64,000 nt of DNA from G963674835 sp963674835 (GTDB taxonomy: Bacteria > Planctomycetota > Planctomycetia > Pirellulales > Thermoguttaceae), in assembly GCA_963674835.2 (NCBI GenBank), contig CAXXKC010000001.1, positions 248,001-312,000 on the forward strand. The letters are read 5' to 3'. Below, one piece after another: positions 53,111 to 61,164 of the stretch. The notes beneath the pieces were generated by a model. That model was given only the letters and a program-made list of their open reading frames with translations. It had not been told where the DNA came from and did not search any database. Each line of letters starts with the position of its first letter. The first letter of the stretch is position 1. A program made the translations under genes and the position numbers.

Positions 53111-54145
53111 TTACTTGCTTGACGATGCCAGGCGGTTGGATTCGGCGATGAGTGCGTCGAGCTTCTGCTGGGCGGCGCCGGAGTCGACGAGTTCGGCGGC
53201 GAGTTGGGCGCCCGTCCGCAGGTCGGCGACTTTGCCACCGACCAAGAGCGCGGCGGCTGCATTGGCCAGGACCATGTCGCGCCGGGCGCCGTGCTCCTTG
53301 CCGGCGAGGATGGCTCGGAGGAGATCGGCGTTTTCCTGGGGACTTCCGCCGGAGAGCTCTTCGTAGGTGTAGCTGGGCAAGCCCAGGTCGCCGGGGACCA
53401 CCTCGTACTTCTTGGCCCAGCCGTCCTTGACCTCGGCCACGGAAGTTTTGCCGATGACGGAGATTTCGTCGAGCCCATCAAGGCCATGGACCACCAGGGC
53501 GTGTTTGAACTGGAGCTCGACGAGGATGTCGGCGACCATGGCGACGAGTTCGGGTCGGTAGACGCCGAGGATGTGGCATTTGGCGTCGGCCGGGTTGATC
53601 AGCGGCCCGATGATGGTGTAGAAGATGGTCTTGATTCCGAGGGCCATCTCGGGGGGCAGGACCTTGTGCATGACGGGATGGAAGTTGGGGGCGTAGAGAA
53701 AGCCGATGCCGACCGACTCGATGAGTTTCTCCGCCTGCTTGGGCGAGAGATCGATGGCTACGCCGAGCTTTTCGAGCACGTCGGCACTACCGGACGCGGA
53801 GGCCAGGGAGCGGCTGCCGTGCTTGGCCACGGGGATGCCGGAGGCGGCCGCGACGAGTGACACGGCGGTGGAGCAGTTGAAGGTGGTGCGTCCGCCGCCG
53901 GTGCCGCAGGTGTCGATGAGGTCGCCGTCGACTTTGGGGGAGATCTGCTCGCAGTTGGCGCGCATGGCCCTGGCGATGGAGGCCACCTCACGGATCGTCG
54001 GCCCCTTCATCAAGAGGGCGACGAGGAAGCCGGCGATTTGGACTTCGGTGATCTGTCCCTGCCGGATGCCGCCGATAATTGCGAAGATTTCCTCTTCGTG
54101 GAGTTGTTCGCCGATCGTCAGTTTTCGCAAGGCCGCTCGGATCAT
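53111..54145 (-). CDS. trpD: Anthranilate phosphoribosyltransferase
   Basis: A 344-residue enzyme of normal length. Motifs are DTCGTGGGRTTFNCSTAVS (PRPP-binding glycine loop), AKHGSRS, FLYAPNFHPVMHKVLP, IGPLINPA and VVHGLDGLDEIS. It transfers the phosphoribosyl group of PRPP to anthranilate. It follows the RAM-domain gene by 19 bp and heads trpC and trpF. trpE, trpG, trpA and trpB are not in the window. Confidence 0.95.
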   Translation of the reverse strand: MIRAALRKLTIGEQLHEEEIFAIIGGIRQGQITEVQIAGFLVALLMKGPTIREVASIARAMRANCEQISPKVDGDLIDTCGTGGGRTTFNCSTAVSLVAAASGIPVAKHGSRSLASASGSADVLEKLGVAIDLSPKQAEKLIESVGIGFLYAPNFHPVMHKVLPPEMALGIKTIFYTIIGPLINPADAKCHILGVYRPELVAMVADILVELQFKHALVVHGLDGLDEISVIGKTSVAEVKDGWAKKYEVVPGDLGLPSYTYEELSGGSPQENADLLRAILAGKEHGARRDMVLANAAAALLVGGKVADLRTGAQLAAELVDSGAAQQKLDALIAESNRLASSSK

Positions 54146-54164
54146 GGTGGGAGGCTCCGTTGGA

Positions 54165-54413
54165 TCACGCCGAGAACTTGTAATTGCGGAAGGCCATCAG
54201 CGTCGTGGTGTTGGTCACGGTGTCGATGGCTTGCAGCTTCTCCGTAACGACCTCGGCGAGGCGTTCGTATTCCTGGGTTTGGACGATGGCCACCAGATCG
54301 TAGCCGCCGGCGACGGAGTAGACGTCGACGACTTCGTCCATCGCAGCCAACTGTTTGGCCGTCTCCGGCACCTTGCCTCGCTCGACATGCATCAGTACCA
54401 ACGCGCGGATCAT
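54165..54413 (-). CDS. Stand-alone RAM (Lrp/AsnC C-terminal) domain protein
   Basis: An 82-residue protein consisting only of the RAM ligand-binding domain of Lrp/AsnC regulators (MIRALVLMHVERGKVPETAK, VYSVAGGYDLVAIVQTQEY, MAFRNYKF). There is no DNA-binding helix. Such proteins bind amino acids and may modulate partner regulators or enzymes. As first gene of the trpDCF operon it may sense tryptophan or another amino acid; this link is inference from position. Confidence 0.88.
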   Translation of the reverse strand: MIRALVLMHVERGKVPETAKQLAAMDEVVDVYSVAGGYDLVAIVQTQEYERLAEVVTEKLQAIDTVTNTTTLMAFRNYKFSA

Positions 54414-54543
54414 TTCGATTTTCCTCCTCGAACGTGCAGGCCAAACCGCCCCAAACGTGCCGCCATGGCGACGATTCTATCGCTGGCAGTCGGAGAGTGC
54501 AACCTGGCGGAAGCGGTGTGCGTGACCAGCGTTCTTGGCGGGC

Positions 54544-55782
54544 TTAAGTCGGGGCGGGGCGGGCGTTTGGCCAGACTTGGTGCCATTGGCCGTTTCTGTC
54601 CAGGGTATCCAGGGCTGCGACCGCTGTGGCGTTGGGCCGGTCCCAGCGGCGGCCGTAGCCTTTGAGCCGTTTCGTGCACAGTTTGCACTGGGATTCGGTC
54701 GGGCCACTGCCGATCTGCCAGCCACGCTGGCGAAATGCTGGATAGCGGATCATGTCCTTGCGGAGCGACACAAAGTTCATTAGCCGGTCTGCAGCTTCGC
54801 GTTTCCTTTTGCCTCTCAAGGGGGCACGCCATTGGATGATCTTCTCCCACGCCGCCGAATAGCCCTTGTGCTTGAATACGTGCATCAGTTCATCCGCCCA
54901 CGTTCTGCCTTCGGGCGATTCCTCGCCAAACACCTTACGCCGCGCGCGATGGACGTTCTCGCTTAGGTGGTAGAAGTCCAAGCCCAACCCATCCAATTCA
55001 CCAAAGTGCAACTGCATCTGCTCACGAATCCACGTTGCCCCATCCACCAAGCCCACGCGCTGGTCGGCCTTCTGAAATCGCAGTCGGTCCGCTTCACGGC
55101 GCAGGAGCCTTCCGGTCACAATGTGATTGCCATGCGTGAAGGCCACATGCTGATGCTGGGCGCCCTCGCTATAAAAAAACGCGATCTTGAACTCCTTCCA
55201 AGGCAGGTCCGAGCCGCGCCTGCGCGGTGGCAAGGGCTTGCACTTCTTGCCGCTGCGACGACGCTTGGCTTTGACTTTATCGCGGCGTTTGATCTTCTCG
55301 GCGTCGGTGACGATCGGCACCATCACGCCGTCGCAGCCCGTGTAAACACGGGTTTTCCCGATGGTTTCCCCCTCCTCCGCTACGGTGCAATCTTCCGCGT
55401 GCCACGTCACGGCGATGGTATCGTCTTGCTGGGCTTTCAACACACGACGCCCGGCCGCTTCCACCACTTGACGCAACCGTTCGCCACTGAGCCGGACTTG
55501 AGCCGTGCGCTGCAGAGCCGCGGATGCCCTCACGAAGCTCATTGCCGACAAGTTCACGCGACAAGCCATCTCGACGACGCCGGGCGTGATCGTTGTCCTG
55601 CCGCGATCGAGAACCTCATCCACCGGCGCGAGACTGCCAATCTGTGGCCCGTACCACCACCGGCGCACGATCTTGACCTCGCCATTGACGGTGAGAACTC
55701 GGTGAGACTGCCGGCCTTTATTGGCCAGTCGTCTGCCCGTCGTCGGATCGTGCGGAGGGGGGAAAAGCGGCTTCCGCCGCAT
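54544..55782 (-). CDS. ISKra4-like transposase, catalytic frame
   Basis: About 412 residues starting near MRRKPLFPPPHDPTTGRRLA. It has TWHAEDCTVAEEGETIGKTR, VYTGCDGVMVPIVTDAEK (first Asp), WKEFKIAFFYSEG, VGLVDGATWIREQM (second Asp), GLDFYHLSENVHRARR and GPTESQCKLCTKRLKG (Glu), as in ISKra4/UPF0236-type transposases. The frame lies +1 relative to the upstream 87-aa frame and overlaps it over a TTTTCCCCCC run near 55770. The full enzyme therefore needs a frameshift at that run, or the run carries an indel. Confidence 0.8.
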   Translation of the reverse strand: MRRKPLFPPPHDPTTGRRLANKGRQSHRVLTVNGEVKIVRRWWYGPQIGSLAPVDEVLDRGRTTITPGVVEMACRVNLSAMSFVRASAALQRTAQVRLSGERLRQVVEAAGRRVLKAQQDDTIAVTWHAEDCTVAEEGETIGKTRVYTGCDGVMVPIVTDAEKIKRRDKVKAKRRRSGKKCKPLPPRRRGSDLPWKEFKIAFFYSEGAQHQHVAFTHGNHIVTGRLLRREADRLRFQKADQRVGLVDGATWIREQMQLHFGELDGLGLDFYHLSENVHRARRKVFGEESPEGRTWADELMHVFKHKGYSAAWEKIIQWRAPLRGKRKREAADRLMNFVSLRKDMIRYPAFRQRGWQIGSGPTESQCKLCTKRLKGYGRRWDRPNATAVAALDTLDRNGQWHQVWPNARPAPT

Positions 55783-55981
55783 CGACCCGCTTCTGCACCG
55801 CCGCCTCAAACACGCGGCGACGCATCTCTGCCGAGAGATCTCGCACCTGTTCCTCGCTGCCGGCGATCCACTCGCCATCCGCGGCGCCGTTGACCGCGTC
55901 CATGACCTCCTTGAGGTATTGCTCCATCTCCTGCTTCATCGAATCGGCGAACTCCTGCGGCGAGACTCGCGGCGTTTCCAT
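55718..55981 (-). CDS. ISKra4-like transposase, N-terminal frame
   Basis: An 87-residue frame (METPRVSPQEFADSMKQEME, then LSAEMRRRVFEAAVQKRVDAAEAAFPP) that matches the N-terminal helical part of the same transposase family. Its residues AAEAAFPP overlap RRKPLFPP of the catalytic frame, one nucleotide apart. Alone it has no catalytic residues. Confidence 0.7.
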   Translation of the reverse strand: METPRVSPQEFADSMKQEMEQYLKEVMDAVNGAADGEWIAGSEEQVRDLSAEMRRRVFEAAVQKRVDAAEAAFPPSARSDDGQTTGQ

Positions 55982-56218
55982 CTCGTGCTCCTTGCGTGCG
56001 TGAACGTGGTCGCAATCCCATACGCAAGCAGTCTACCCAAACCCCGCAGATCGCGCCAGTGGAAATTGTCACGCACGAAGCGGTGACGTGTTGGCAGTTT
56101 GCGCGGTCGGCGTGGCTTGCGTGGTGCAAGAGGCAAAGTGCTTGCGCGGCAGTGGGTTGTAGCCGTCGGAGGCGGTTTCGGCGGCTGGCGAAGGGGCCGG
56201 GTACCGGTTGAACCGGCG

Positions 56219-57682
56219 TTAGTCGCGGCGAATCTCGGAGAGTAGCGAGCCGTCGGCGGAGAGGATTCGTACGGTGAGGGGCGTTTGGCCGATCATGGCG
56301 TGGGTGGCGCAGCCGTGGCACGGGTCGTAGGCCCGGAAGGCCATCTCGACCTGATTGAGGATGCCGTCGTCGACCTGGCCTCGGTGAATGAGGCCCTTGG
56401 CCGCTTTGTCGACGGACATGGCGATCCGGGCGGCGTTGTTCTGGGTGGCGACGATGAGGTTTGCCTTGGTGATGATGCCACGATCGTCGGTTTGGTAGTG
56501 ATGGACGAGCGTGCCACGCGGCGCCTCGACGACGCCGACGCCTTCGGTGGGCTTTTCGGTCGGGATGGTGCGGATGTTGGGGTCGATGAGGATCGGGTCG
56601 CCGGCCAACTCGCGCATCCGCTCGGCCGCCGAGAGCATTTCGACGAGGCGAGCCCAGTGGGTGGCGAGAGTGTGATGCACGGGCTTGCCGCCGAGGACTT
56701 CGTAAAAGCGCTGGTACTCTTGCTGCGCCAAGGGTGTGGCCATACCGTCGGCCGCATTGAGACGCGCCAGGGGTGCGACGGCATAGACGCCGCTTTCACG
56801 GCCGTCGGTGAATCCCTGCCAGCCGACGTCTTTGAGATAGCAGAACTTGATGTAGCTCCAGGGTTCGACGTGCTCGGCGATGTGGTTCAGGTACGCCTGG
56901 GCGGGGAACTTGAGGAGCTGTTCCCCGCCCGGGTCGACAACTCGCAACATGCCATCGTAGAAGTTGACGCGGTTGTCCTGGTCTACCATGCCTAGATAGT
57001 AGGTGTGATGCGTGTAGGCATCGGACGTGATCAGATCCACGTAGCCCGGATTGCCGAGCACGACGTCGTCGAAGACTTCGAGCGAGAACTGCGCGAAGCC
57101 GACGGCCTGGTCGGCCACCTCGACGAGGCGCGGCTGGTCTTCGGGTTTGACGGCTTTGGCCACCCCGCCCGGCAGCCCGAAGACCGGGTGAATGACCTTG
57201 CCTGCCAGGAGCGTCATCAGTTCGCGCGCGGCACGTCGCATGGCAATCACGCGCTGTCCGACTTCCAGCCCGACTTTTCCCACAACTCCGAGAATGTTTC
57301 GCTCCGCCTTGGGCGCCTGGGGCCCGACGACGAAATCGGGTCCGCCGAGGAAGTAGAAGTGTAACGCGTGATCTTCGAACATGAACGTGTTGTAGGCCAG
57401 CTCGCGGATGGCGCGGCCTGCGGGCGGCGGTTCGACGTGGTAGAGGTCGTCCAAGGTCTTGGCCCCGGCCATGTGATGCGCCATAGGGCAGACGCCACAG
57501 ATGCGCGACGTGATCTGCGGCATGTCTTCGGCCGGCCTTCCCTGGGCGAACTGCTCGAACCCGCGCAGCTCGGGGACCTGGAAGTAGGCGCGGTCCACAT
57601 CGCCGTCGGCATTGAGGAAGATGTCGATCTTGCCGTGGCCTTCGAGGCGCGTGATGGGGTCGATGGTGATTCTTTGGTTCAT
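56219..57682 (-). CDS. mvhA: Mvh-type [NiFe] hydrogenase large subunit (group 3c)
   Basis: A 487-residue large subunit. The nickel ligands are in R60-I-C-G-V-C65 (ICGVCPMAHH) and D453-P-C-H-G-C-A-T-H461. About 26 residues follow His461 and would be removed by a maturation protease, which is not in the window. The N terminus (ITIDPITRLEGHGKIDIFL) is typical of cytoplasmic group 3 enzymes. It oxidises H2 or reduces protons. The ATG overlaps the mvhG stop by 4 bp. It is the last gene of the operon. Confidence 0.95.
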   Translation of the reverse strand: MNQRITIDPITRLEGHGKIDIFLNADGDVDRAYFQVPELRGFEQFAQGRPAEDMPQITSRICGVCPMAHHMAGAKTLDDLYHVEPPPAGRAIRELAYNTFMFEDHALHFYFLGGPDFVVGPQAPKAERNILGVVGKVGLEVGQRVIAMRRAARELMTLLAGKVIHPVFGLPGGVAKAVKPEDQPRLVEVADQAVGFAQFSLEVFDDVVLGNPGYVDLITSDAYTHHTYYLGMVDQDNRVNFYDGMLRVVDPGGEQLLKFPAQAYLNHIAEHVEPWSYIKFCYLKDVGWQGFTDGRESGVYAVAPLARLNAADGMATPLAQQEYQRFYEVLGGKPVHHTLATHWARLVEMLSAAERMRELAGDPILIDPNIRTIPTEKPTEGVGVVEAPRGTLVHHYQTDDRGIITKANLIVATQNNAARIAMSVDKAAKGLIHRGQVDDGILNQVEMAFRAYDPCHGCATHAMIGQTPLTVRILSADGSLLSEIRRD

Positions 57683-58671
57683 GATTGTGAACCTCCGCTG
57701 GACTGCGTCTCGATGCGTTTGAACAGCGTCGAGCTGGGAAGACTGTAGCGGTAGAAGGTTCCGGCCGGGTCGGGGATGCGGTCCATGGCCGTTTCGATTT
57801 CTTCGGCGTCGTTGCTATCCAGGAGCGAAGCCGTGGCCGAGAGGACTGCCGCCCCGTAGTCGCGCGCCCCGCTGACCGGTCCCATGCAGCCTGTGCAGGG
57901 CATGTTGCCCTGGATGCAGGCGTGATCGCAGCCGGACCGCGTCGCCGGGCCCATGCACAAGAGCCCCTGAGCTAGGAAGCACTTGTCGGGATCGATGAGG
58001 ATCTCGTGCGGCCGGCGGTACTCGTGCAGGAACGCTTCGTCGGGCTTGCTGTCGACACGCGGGCAGTCGTGGCACAATGCCATGTCGGGCGCCAGGACCG
58101 AGCCGCGCGGCGGGAGGTTGCCTTGGACGATCGCCATGACCGCCTCGACAATGAGCTTCGTGGGCGGGGGACAGCCGGGCAGGTAGTAGTCGACGGGGAC
58201 GACCTGGTCGAGGGTCTTCACGGCGCGGTCCAGTTCGGGGAGCTCGAGCGTGCCTTCGGGGCGCTGGGTGTGCGTTTGGGGGCGCGTGGCGTCGGGATTC
58301 GTCGTGCTGAACTGGCCGTCGGAATAGACTGTGTCGAGAATCGCGGGGAGCGAGTAGAGATTGGCCAGGCCGGGAATGCCGCCGGTGTGCGAGCAACTGC
58401 CGAAGGCGACGAGCAACTGCGTTTTTCGGCGGCACAGCTCGGCCATTTCGCGTTGCTCGGAGGTGCGGATGGCGCCGTTGACGAAGCAGGCGGCCATCTG
58501 GCCATCGGTCATGGCGGCGAGGTCTTCGCGTTTGAAGTCCATGGCGCACGGCCAGAAGACGATGTCGACCAGCTCGACGACCTGCAGGACGACCTCGGCC
58601 AGGTCGACCACGGCTTCCTCACAGCCGCCGCACGAGGCACACCAGTAGAAGCCGACTTGCGGTTTGCTCAT
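57679..58671 (-). CDS. mvhG: Mvh-type hydrogenase small subunit
   Basis: A 330-residue iron-sulfur subunit. The proximal cluster ligands are in WCASCGGCEEA, AFGSCSHTGGIPG and LPGCPPP. The C-terminal part has further cysteines (CHDCPR, CFLAQGLLCMG, GCDHACIQGNMPCTGCMG) for the medial and distal clusters. There is no Tat signal, so the enzyme stays in the cytoplasm, as in methanogen MvhG. It passes electrons from MvhA to MvhD. Its ends overlap both neighbours by 4 bp. Confidence 0.94.
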   Translation of the reverse strand: MSKPQVGFYWCASCGGCEEAVVDLAEVVLQVVELVDIVFWPCAMDFKREDLAAMTDGQMAACFVNGAIRTSEQREMAELCRRKTQLLVAFGSCSHTGGIPGLANLYSLPAILDTVYSDGQFSTTNPDATRPQTHTQRPEGTLELPELDRAVKTLDQVVPVDYYLPGCPPPTKLIVEAVMAIVQGNLPPRGSVLAPDMALCHDCPRVDSKPDEAFLHEYRRPHEILIDPDKCFLAQGLLCMGPATRSGCDHACIQGNMPCTGCMGPVSGARDYGAAVLSATASLLDSNDAEEIETAMDRIPDPAGTFYRYSLPSSTLFKRIETQSSGGSQS

Positions 58672-59177
58672 GGCACGGCTCCTTCAGTTGCTGCAACGGG
58701 GATTTGCTCGGACATCTGTTCGGATGGTTCGTCGCCGGGGATCGGCTCGAGCCGGAGCGGACCGAATTGGCGGAGCTCTTCGACCATGGCGTTGGCGACG
58801 TCGCGGAGCCGGTCGCCCTCGGAGGCCGATATCCACTCCAGCCGTACGCGCTGCGGCTGGATGCCCATCTGCACGAGCAGACGCTTGAGGAGCTCGTAGC
58901 GGCGGAGGCACTTGTAGTTGCCCTCCTGGTAATGGCAGTCGCCCGGGTGGCATCCGCCGATGAGCACGCCGTCGGCGCCGCGCCGCAGCGCGGTGAGGAC
59001 GAACTGCGGATCGAGTCGGCCGGAGCACATCACGCGGATGACGCGGACGTTGGGGGCGTACTTCATGCGCGCGGTGCCCGCCAGGTCGGATGCCGTGTAG
59101 GTGCACCAATTGCAGAAGAAGCCCACGATTCGCGGCTCGAACGGCTCGCCGGGTTGCGGAGCATGTGCGTCAGACAT
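58668..59177 (-). CDS. mvhD: Mvh-type hydrogenase delta subunit ([2Fe-2S] linker)
   Basis: A 169-residue protein of the MvhD/FlpD family. Cysteines lie in FFCNWCTYTASDLAG, VMCSGRLDP and GGCHPGDCHYQEGNYK. In methanogens MvhD joins the hydrogenase to HdrA. Its start overlaps hdrA by 8 bp and its stop overlaps mvhG by 4 bp, so the link to HdrA is both genomic and translational. Confidence 0.95.
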   Translation of the reverse strand: MSDAHAPQPGEPFEPRIVGFFCNWCTYTASDLAGTARMKYAPNVRVIRVMCSGRLDPQFVLTALRRGADGVLIGGCHPGDCHYQEGNYKCLRRYELLKRLLVQMGIQPQRVRLEWISASEGDRLRDVANAMVEELRQFGPLRLEPIPGDEPSEQMSEQIPVAATEGAVP

Positions 59178-61164
59178 AGCTCATGATCCCTTCAATTTCT
59201 TCGTAGATTTCCTCGTCGGTAAACAGATGCTGCTGAGCGGCACCGGATGGGCACGCGGCCACACAGGTGCCACAGCCCTTGCACAGAGCTTCGTCGATGA
59301 CGGCGACGCCCTTTTCGGTGTCGCGGTGGATGGCCTTGTACGGGCAGAGCGGGATGCACGTCTTGCAGCCAGAGCAAAGGTCGGCTTCGATCCAGGCGGT
59401 GTTCGGTTCGAGCTCCATGCGACCGGCGTCGATCATGGAGAGGGCCTGAGCGGCTGCGGCGTCGGCCTGGGCGACGGTGTCGGGAATGTCGCGCGGCCCC
59501 TGGCAAGTGCCGGCGAGGAAGACGCCGTCGTTGGCCGTATTGACCGGCGCGAGCTTGGGGTGCTTCTCCAGGAAGAAGCCTTCGGCCGAGCAGGACATGC
59601 CGAGCATGCGGCGGATTTGGTCGGCGTCGGGCTGCGGCTCGAGGGCGGTGGCGAGGATGAGCATATCGACCGGTATTTTGCGGATCTCGCCGAGGAGCGT
59701 GTCGTCGACCTGGACGAGCAGCTCGGGAACATCGCCGTTGGCTGCCGGGGCGGGGTTGACGTCGGCGACCTTGCCGCGGATGAAGTGGACGCCCTCTTGC
59801 TGGACGCGCTCGTAGAACTCCTCGAAACCCTTGCCGGGCGTGCGGATGTCGATGTAGAAGTTGAAGACCTCGGCGCCGGTTTTTTCGCGGACGAGGTGGG
59901 CCAGCTTGAGGGAGTACATGCAGCAGACACGCGAACAGTAGCGGTGATAGTTACGGTCGCGGCTACCAACGCAGTGGACGATGCCCACGCGGCGCGGTGC
60001 GGAGCCATCGGCGAGATGGACCTTGCCGCCGGTGGGCCCTGCGGCGTTGAGGAGCCGCTCGACTTCGAGGGCGGTGTGGACATTGGGATATTGGCCGTAG
60101 CCGTAGTAGGAGATGGCCGACGGATCGAAGGCTTGATAGCCGGTCGCGACGATGATCGCGCCGACGTCGAACTCTTCGGTCCAGTCCTGCTGCTGGAAAT
60201 CGATGGCGCCGCGCTCGGCGCAGGCTTCGAGGCAGGTCTTCTTGCACTTGCCGGATTTCAATTCGATGCAGGCGGAGCCGTCGATGACGGGCAGGAGCGG
60301 GACGGCCTGGGGGAAGGGTACGTAGATCGGCTTGCGGAGGGCGAGGCCCTGGTCGAATTCGTTGGGGATCTTGGCCGACTTGAAGACGCAGGCATCGATG
60401 CACTGCAGGCAACCGACGCAGAGATCCTCGCGAACGTGCCTTGCGTGACGGTGGACAGTCACATGGTAGTTGCCCACCGAGCCGCTGACGCCTTCGACCT
60501 CGGAGAGGGTGAGGAGCTTGATGTTGGGGTGGTCCTTAACGGACGTCATCTTGGGCGTGAGGATGCAGGCGGCACAGTCGAGCGTGGGGAATGTCTTGTC
60601 GAACATGGCCATGTGTCCGCCGATGCTCGCCTCGCGCTCGACGAGGATGACTTCCTTGCCGGCGTTGGCCAAGGTGAGGGCAGCCTGGATGCCGGCGATT
60701 CCGCCACCGATGACGAGGACACGCGGGGTGATGGGGACCAACTGGCGCTGGAGGGGAACCTGTGGCGTGATGCGCCGAACGGCGGCCGCCACGTGCGATT
60801 TGGCCTTTTCCATGGCCAGGCTGTGGTTCTCGGTCACCCAGGCGATGTGCTCGCGAATGTTAGCGATTTGCACGAGGAACGGATTGAGACCGGCCGCTTC
60901 CGCCGTGTGACGGAAGGTCTTTTCGTGCAACAGCGGCGAGCATGCACAGACCACGATCCGGTTGAGGTTCTGCTCGGCGATGTCGCGTTTGATGAGTTCC
61001 TGGCCGGGGTCGGAACACATGTACTTGTACTCGCGAGCCAGTACGACGTTGGGCAGATGGCCTGCAAACTGGGCCAGTTGCTCGACGTCGATCATCGCGG
61101 CGATATTGGTGCCGCAGTGGCACACGTACACTCCAATTCTCGGCGATTCATCCCGTGCGATCAT
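59170..61164 (-). CDS. hdrA: HdrA-like flavin- and FeS-containing bifurcating subunit
   Basis: A 664-residue HdrA. The N terminus has YVCHCGTNIAAMIDV. The FAD fold VIGGGIAGIQAALTLANAGK continues with REASIGGHMAMFDKTFPTLDCAACI. Three cysteine-rich motifs are visible: CVGCLQCIDAC in the middle, then CSGCKTCIPLCPYKA and CKGCGTCVAACPSGA at the C terminus. In methanogens HdrA FAD splits electron pairs between ferredoxin and HdrBC. No hdrB or hdrC is seen here. The start is MIARDESPRIGV at 61164, overlapping the upstream gene by 4 bp; the open frame beyond it is not coding for HdrA. Confidence 0.95.
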   Translation of the reverse strand: MIARDESPRIGVYVCHCGTNIAAMIDVEQLAQFAGHLPNVVLAREYKYMCSDPGQELIKRDIAEQNLNRIVVCACSPLLHEKTFRHTAEAAGLNPFLVQIANIREHIAWVTENHSLAMEKAKSHVAAAVRRITPQVPLQRQLVPITPRVLVIGGGIAGIQAALTLANAGKEVILVEREASIGGHMAMFDKTFPTLDCAACILTPKMTSVKDHPNIKLLTLSEVEGVSGSVGNYHVTVHRHARHVREDLCVGCLQCIDACVFKSAKIPNEFDQGLALRKPIYVPFPQAVPLLPVIDGSACIELKSGKCKKTCLEACAERGAIDFQQQDWTEEFDVGAIIVATGYQAFDPSAISYYGYGQYPNVHTALEVERLLNAAGPTGGKVHLADGSAPRRVGIVHCVGSRDRNYHRYCSRVCCMYSLKLAHLVREKTGAEVFNFYIDIRTPGKGFEEFYERVQQEGVHFIRGKVADVNPAPAANGDVPELLVQVDDTLLGEIRKIPVDMLILATALEPQPDADQIRRMLGMSCSAEGFFLEKHPKLAPVNTANDGVFLAGTCQGPRDIPDTVAQADAAAAQALSMIDAGRMELEPNTAWIEADLCSGCKTCIPLCPYKAIHRDTEKGVAVIDEALCKGCGTCVAACPSGAAQQHLFTDEEIYEEIEGIMSYV

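Larger units (their letters stand above)
54544..55981 (-). mobile_element. ISKra4-like insertion sequence (ends not resolved)
   Basis: Two overlapping frames of one transposase occupy this stretch between the trp operon and the hydrogenase operon. Terminal inverted repeats and target duplication were not identified, so the limits given are those of the coding region. Confidence 0.7.
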
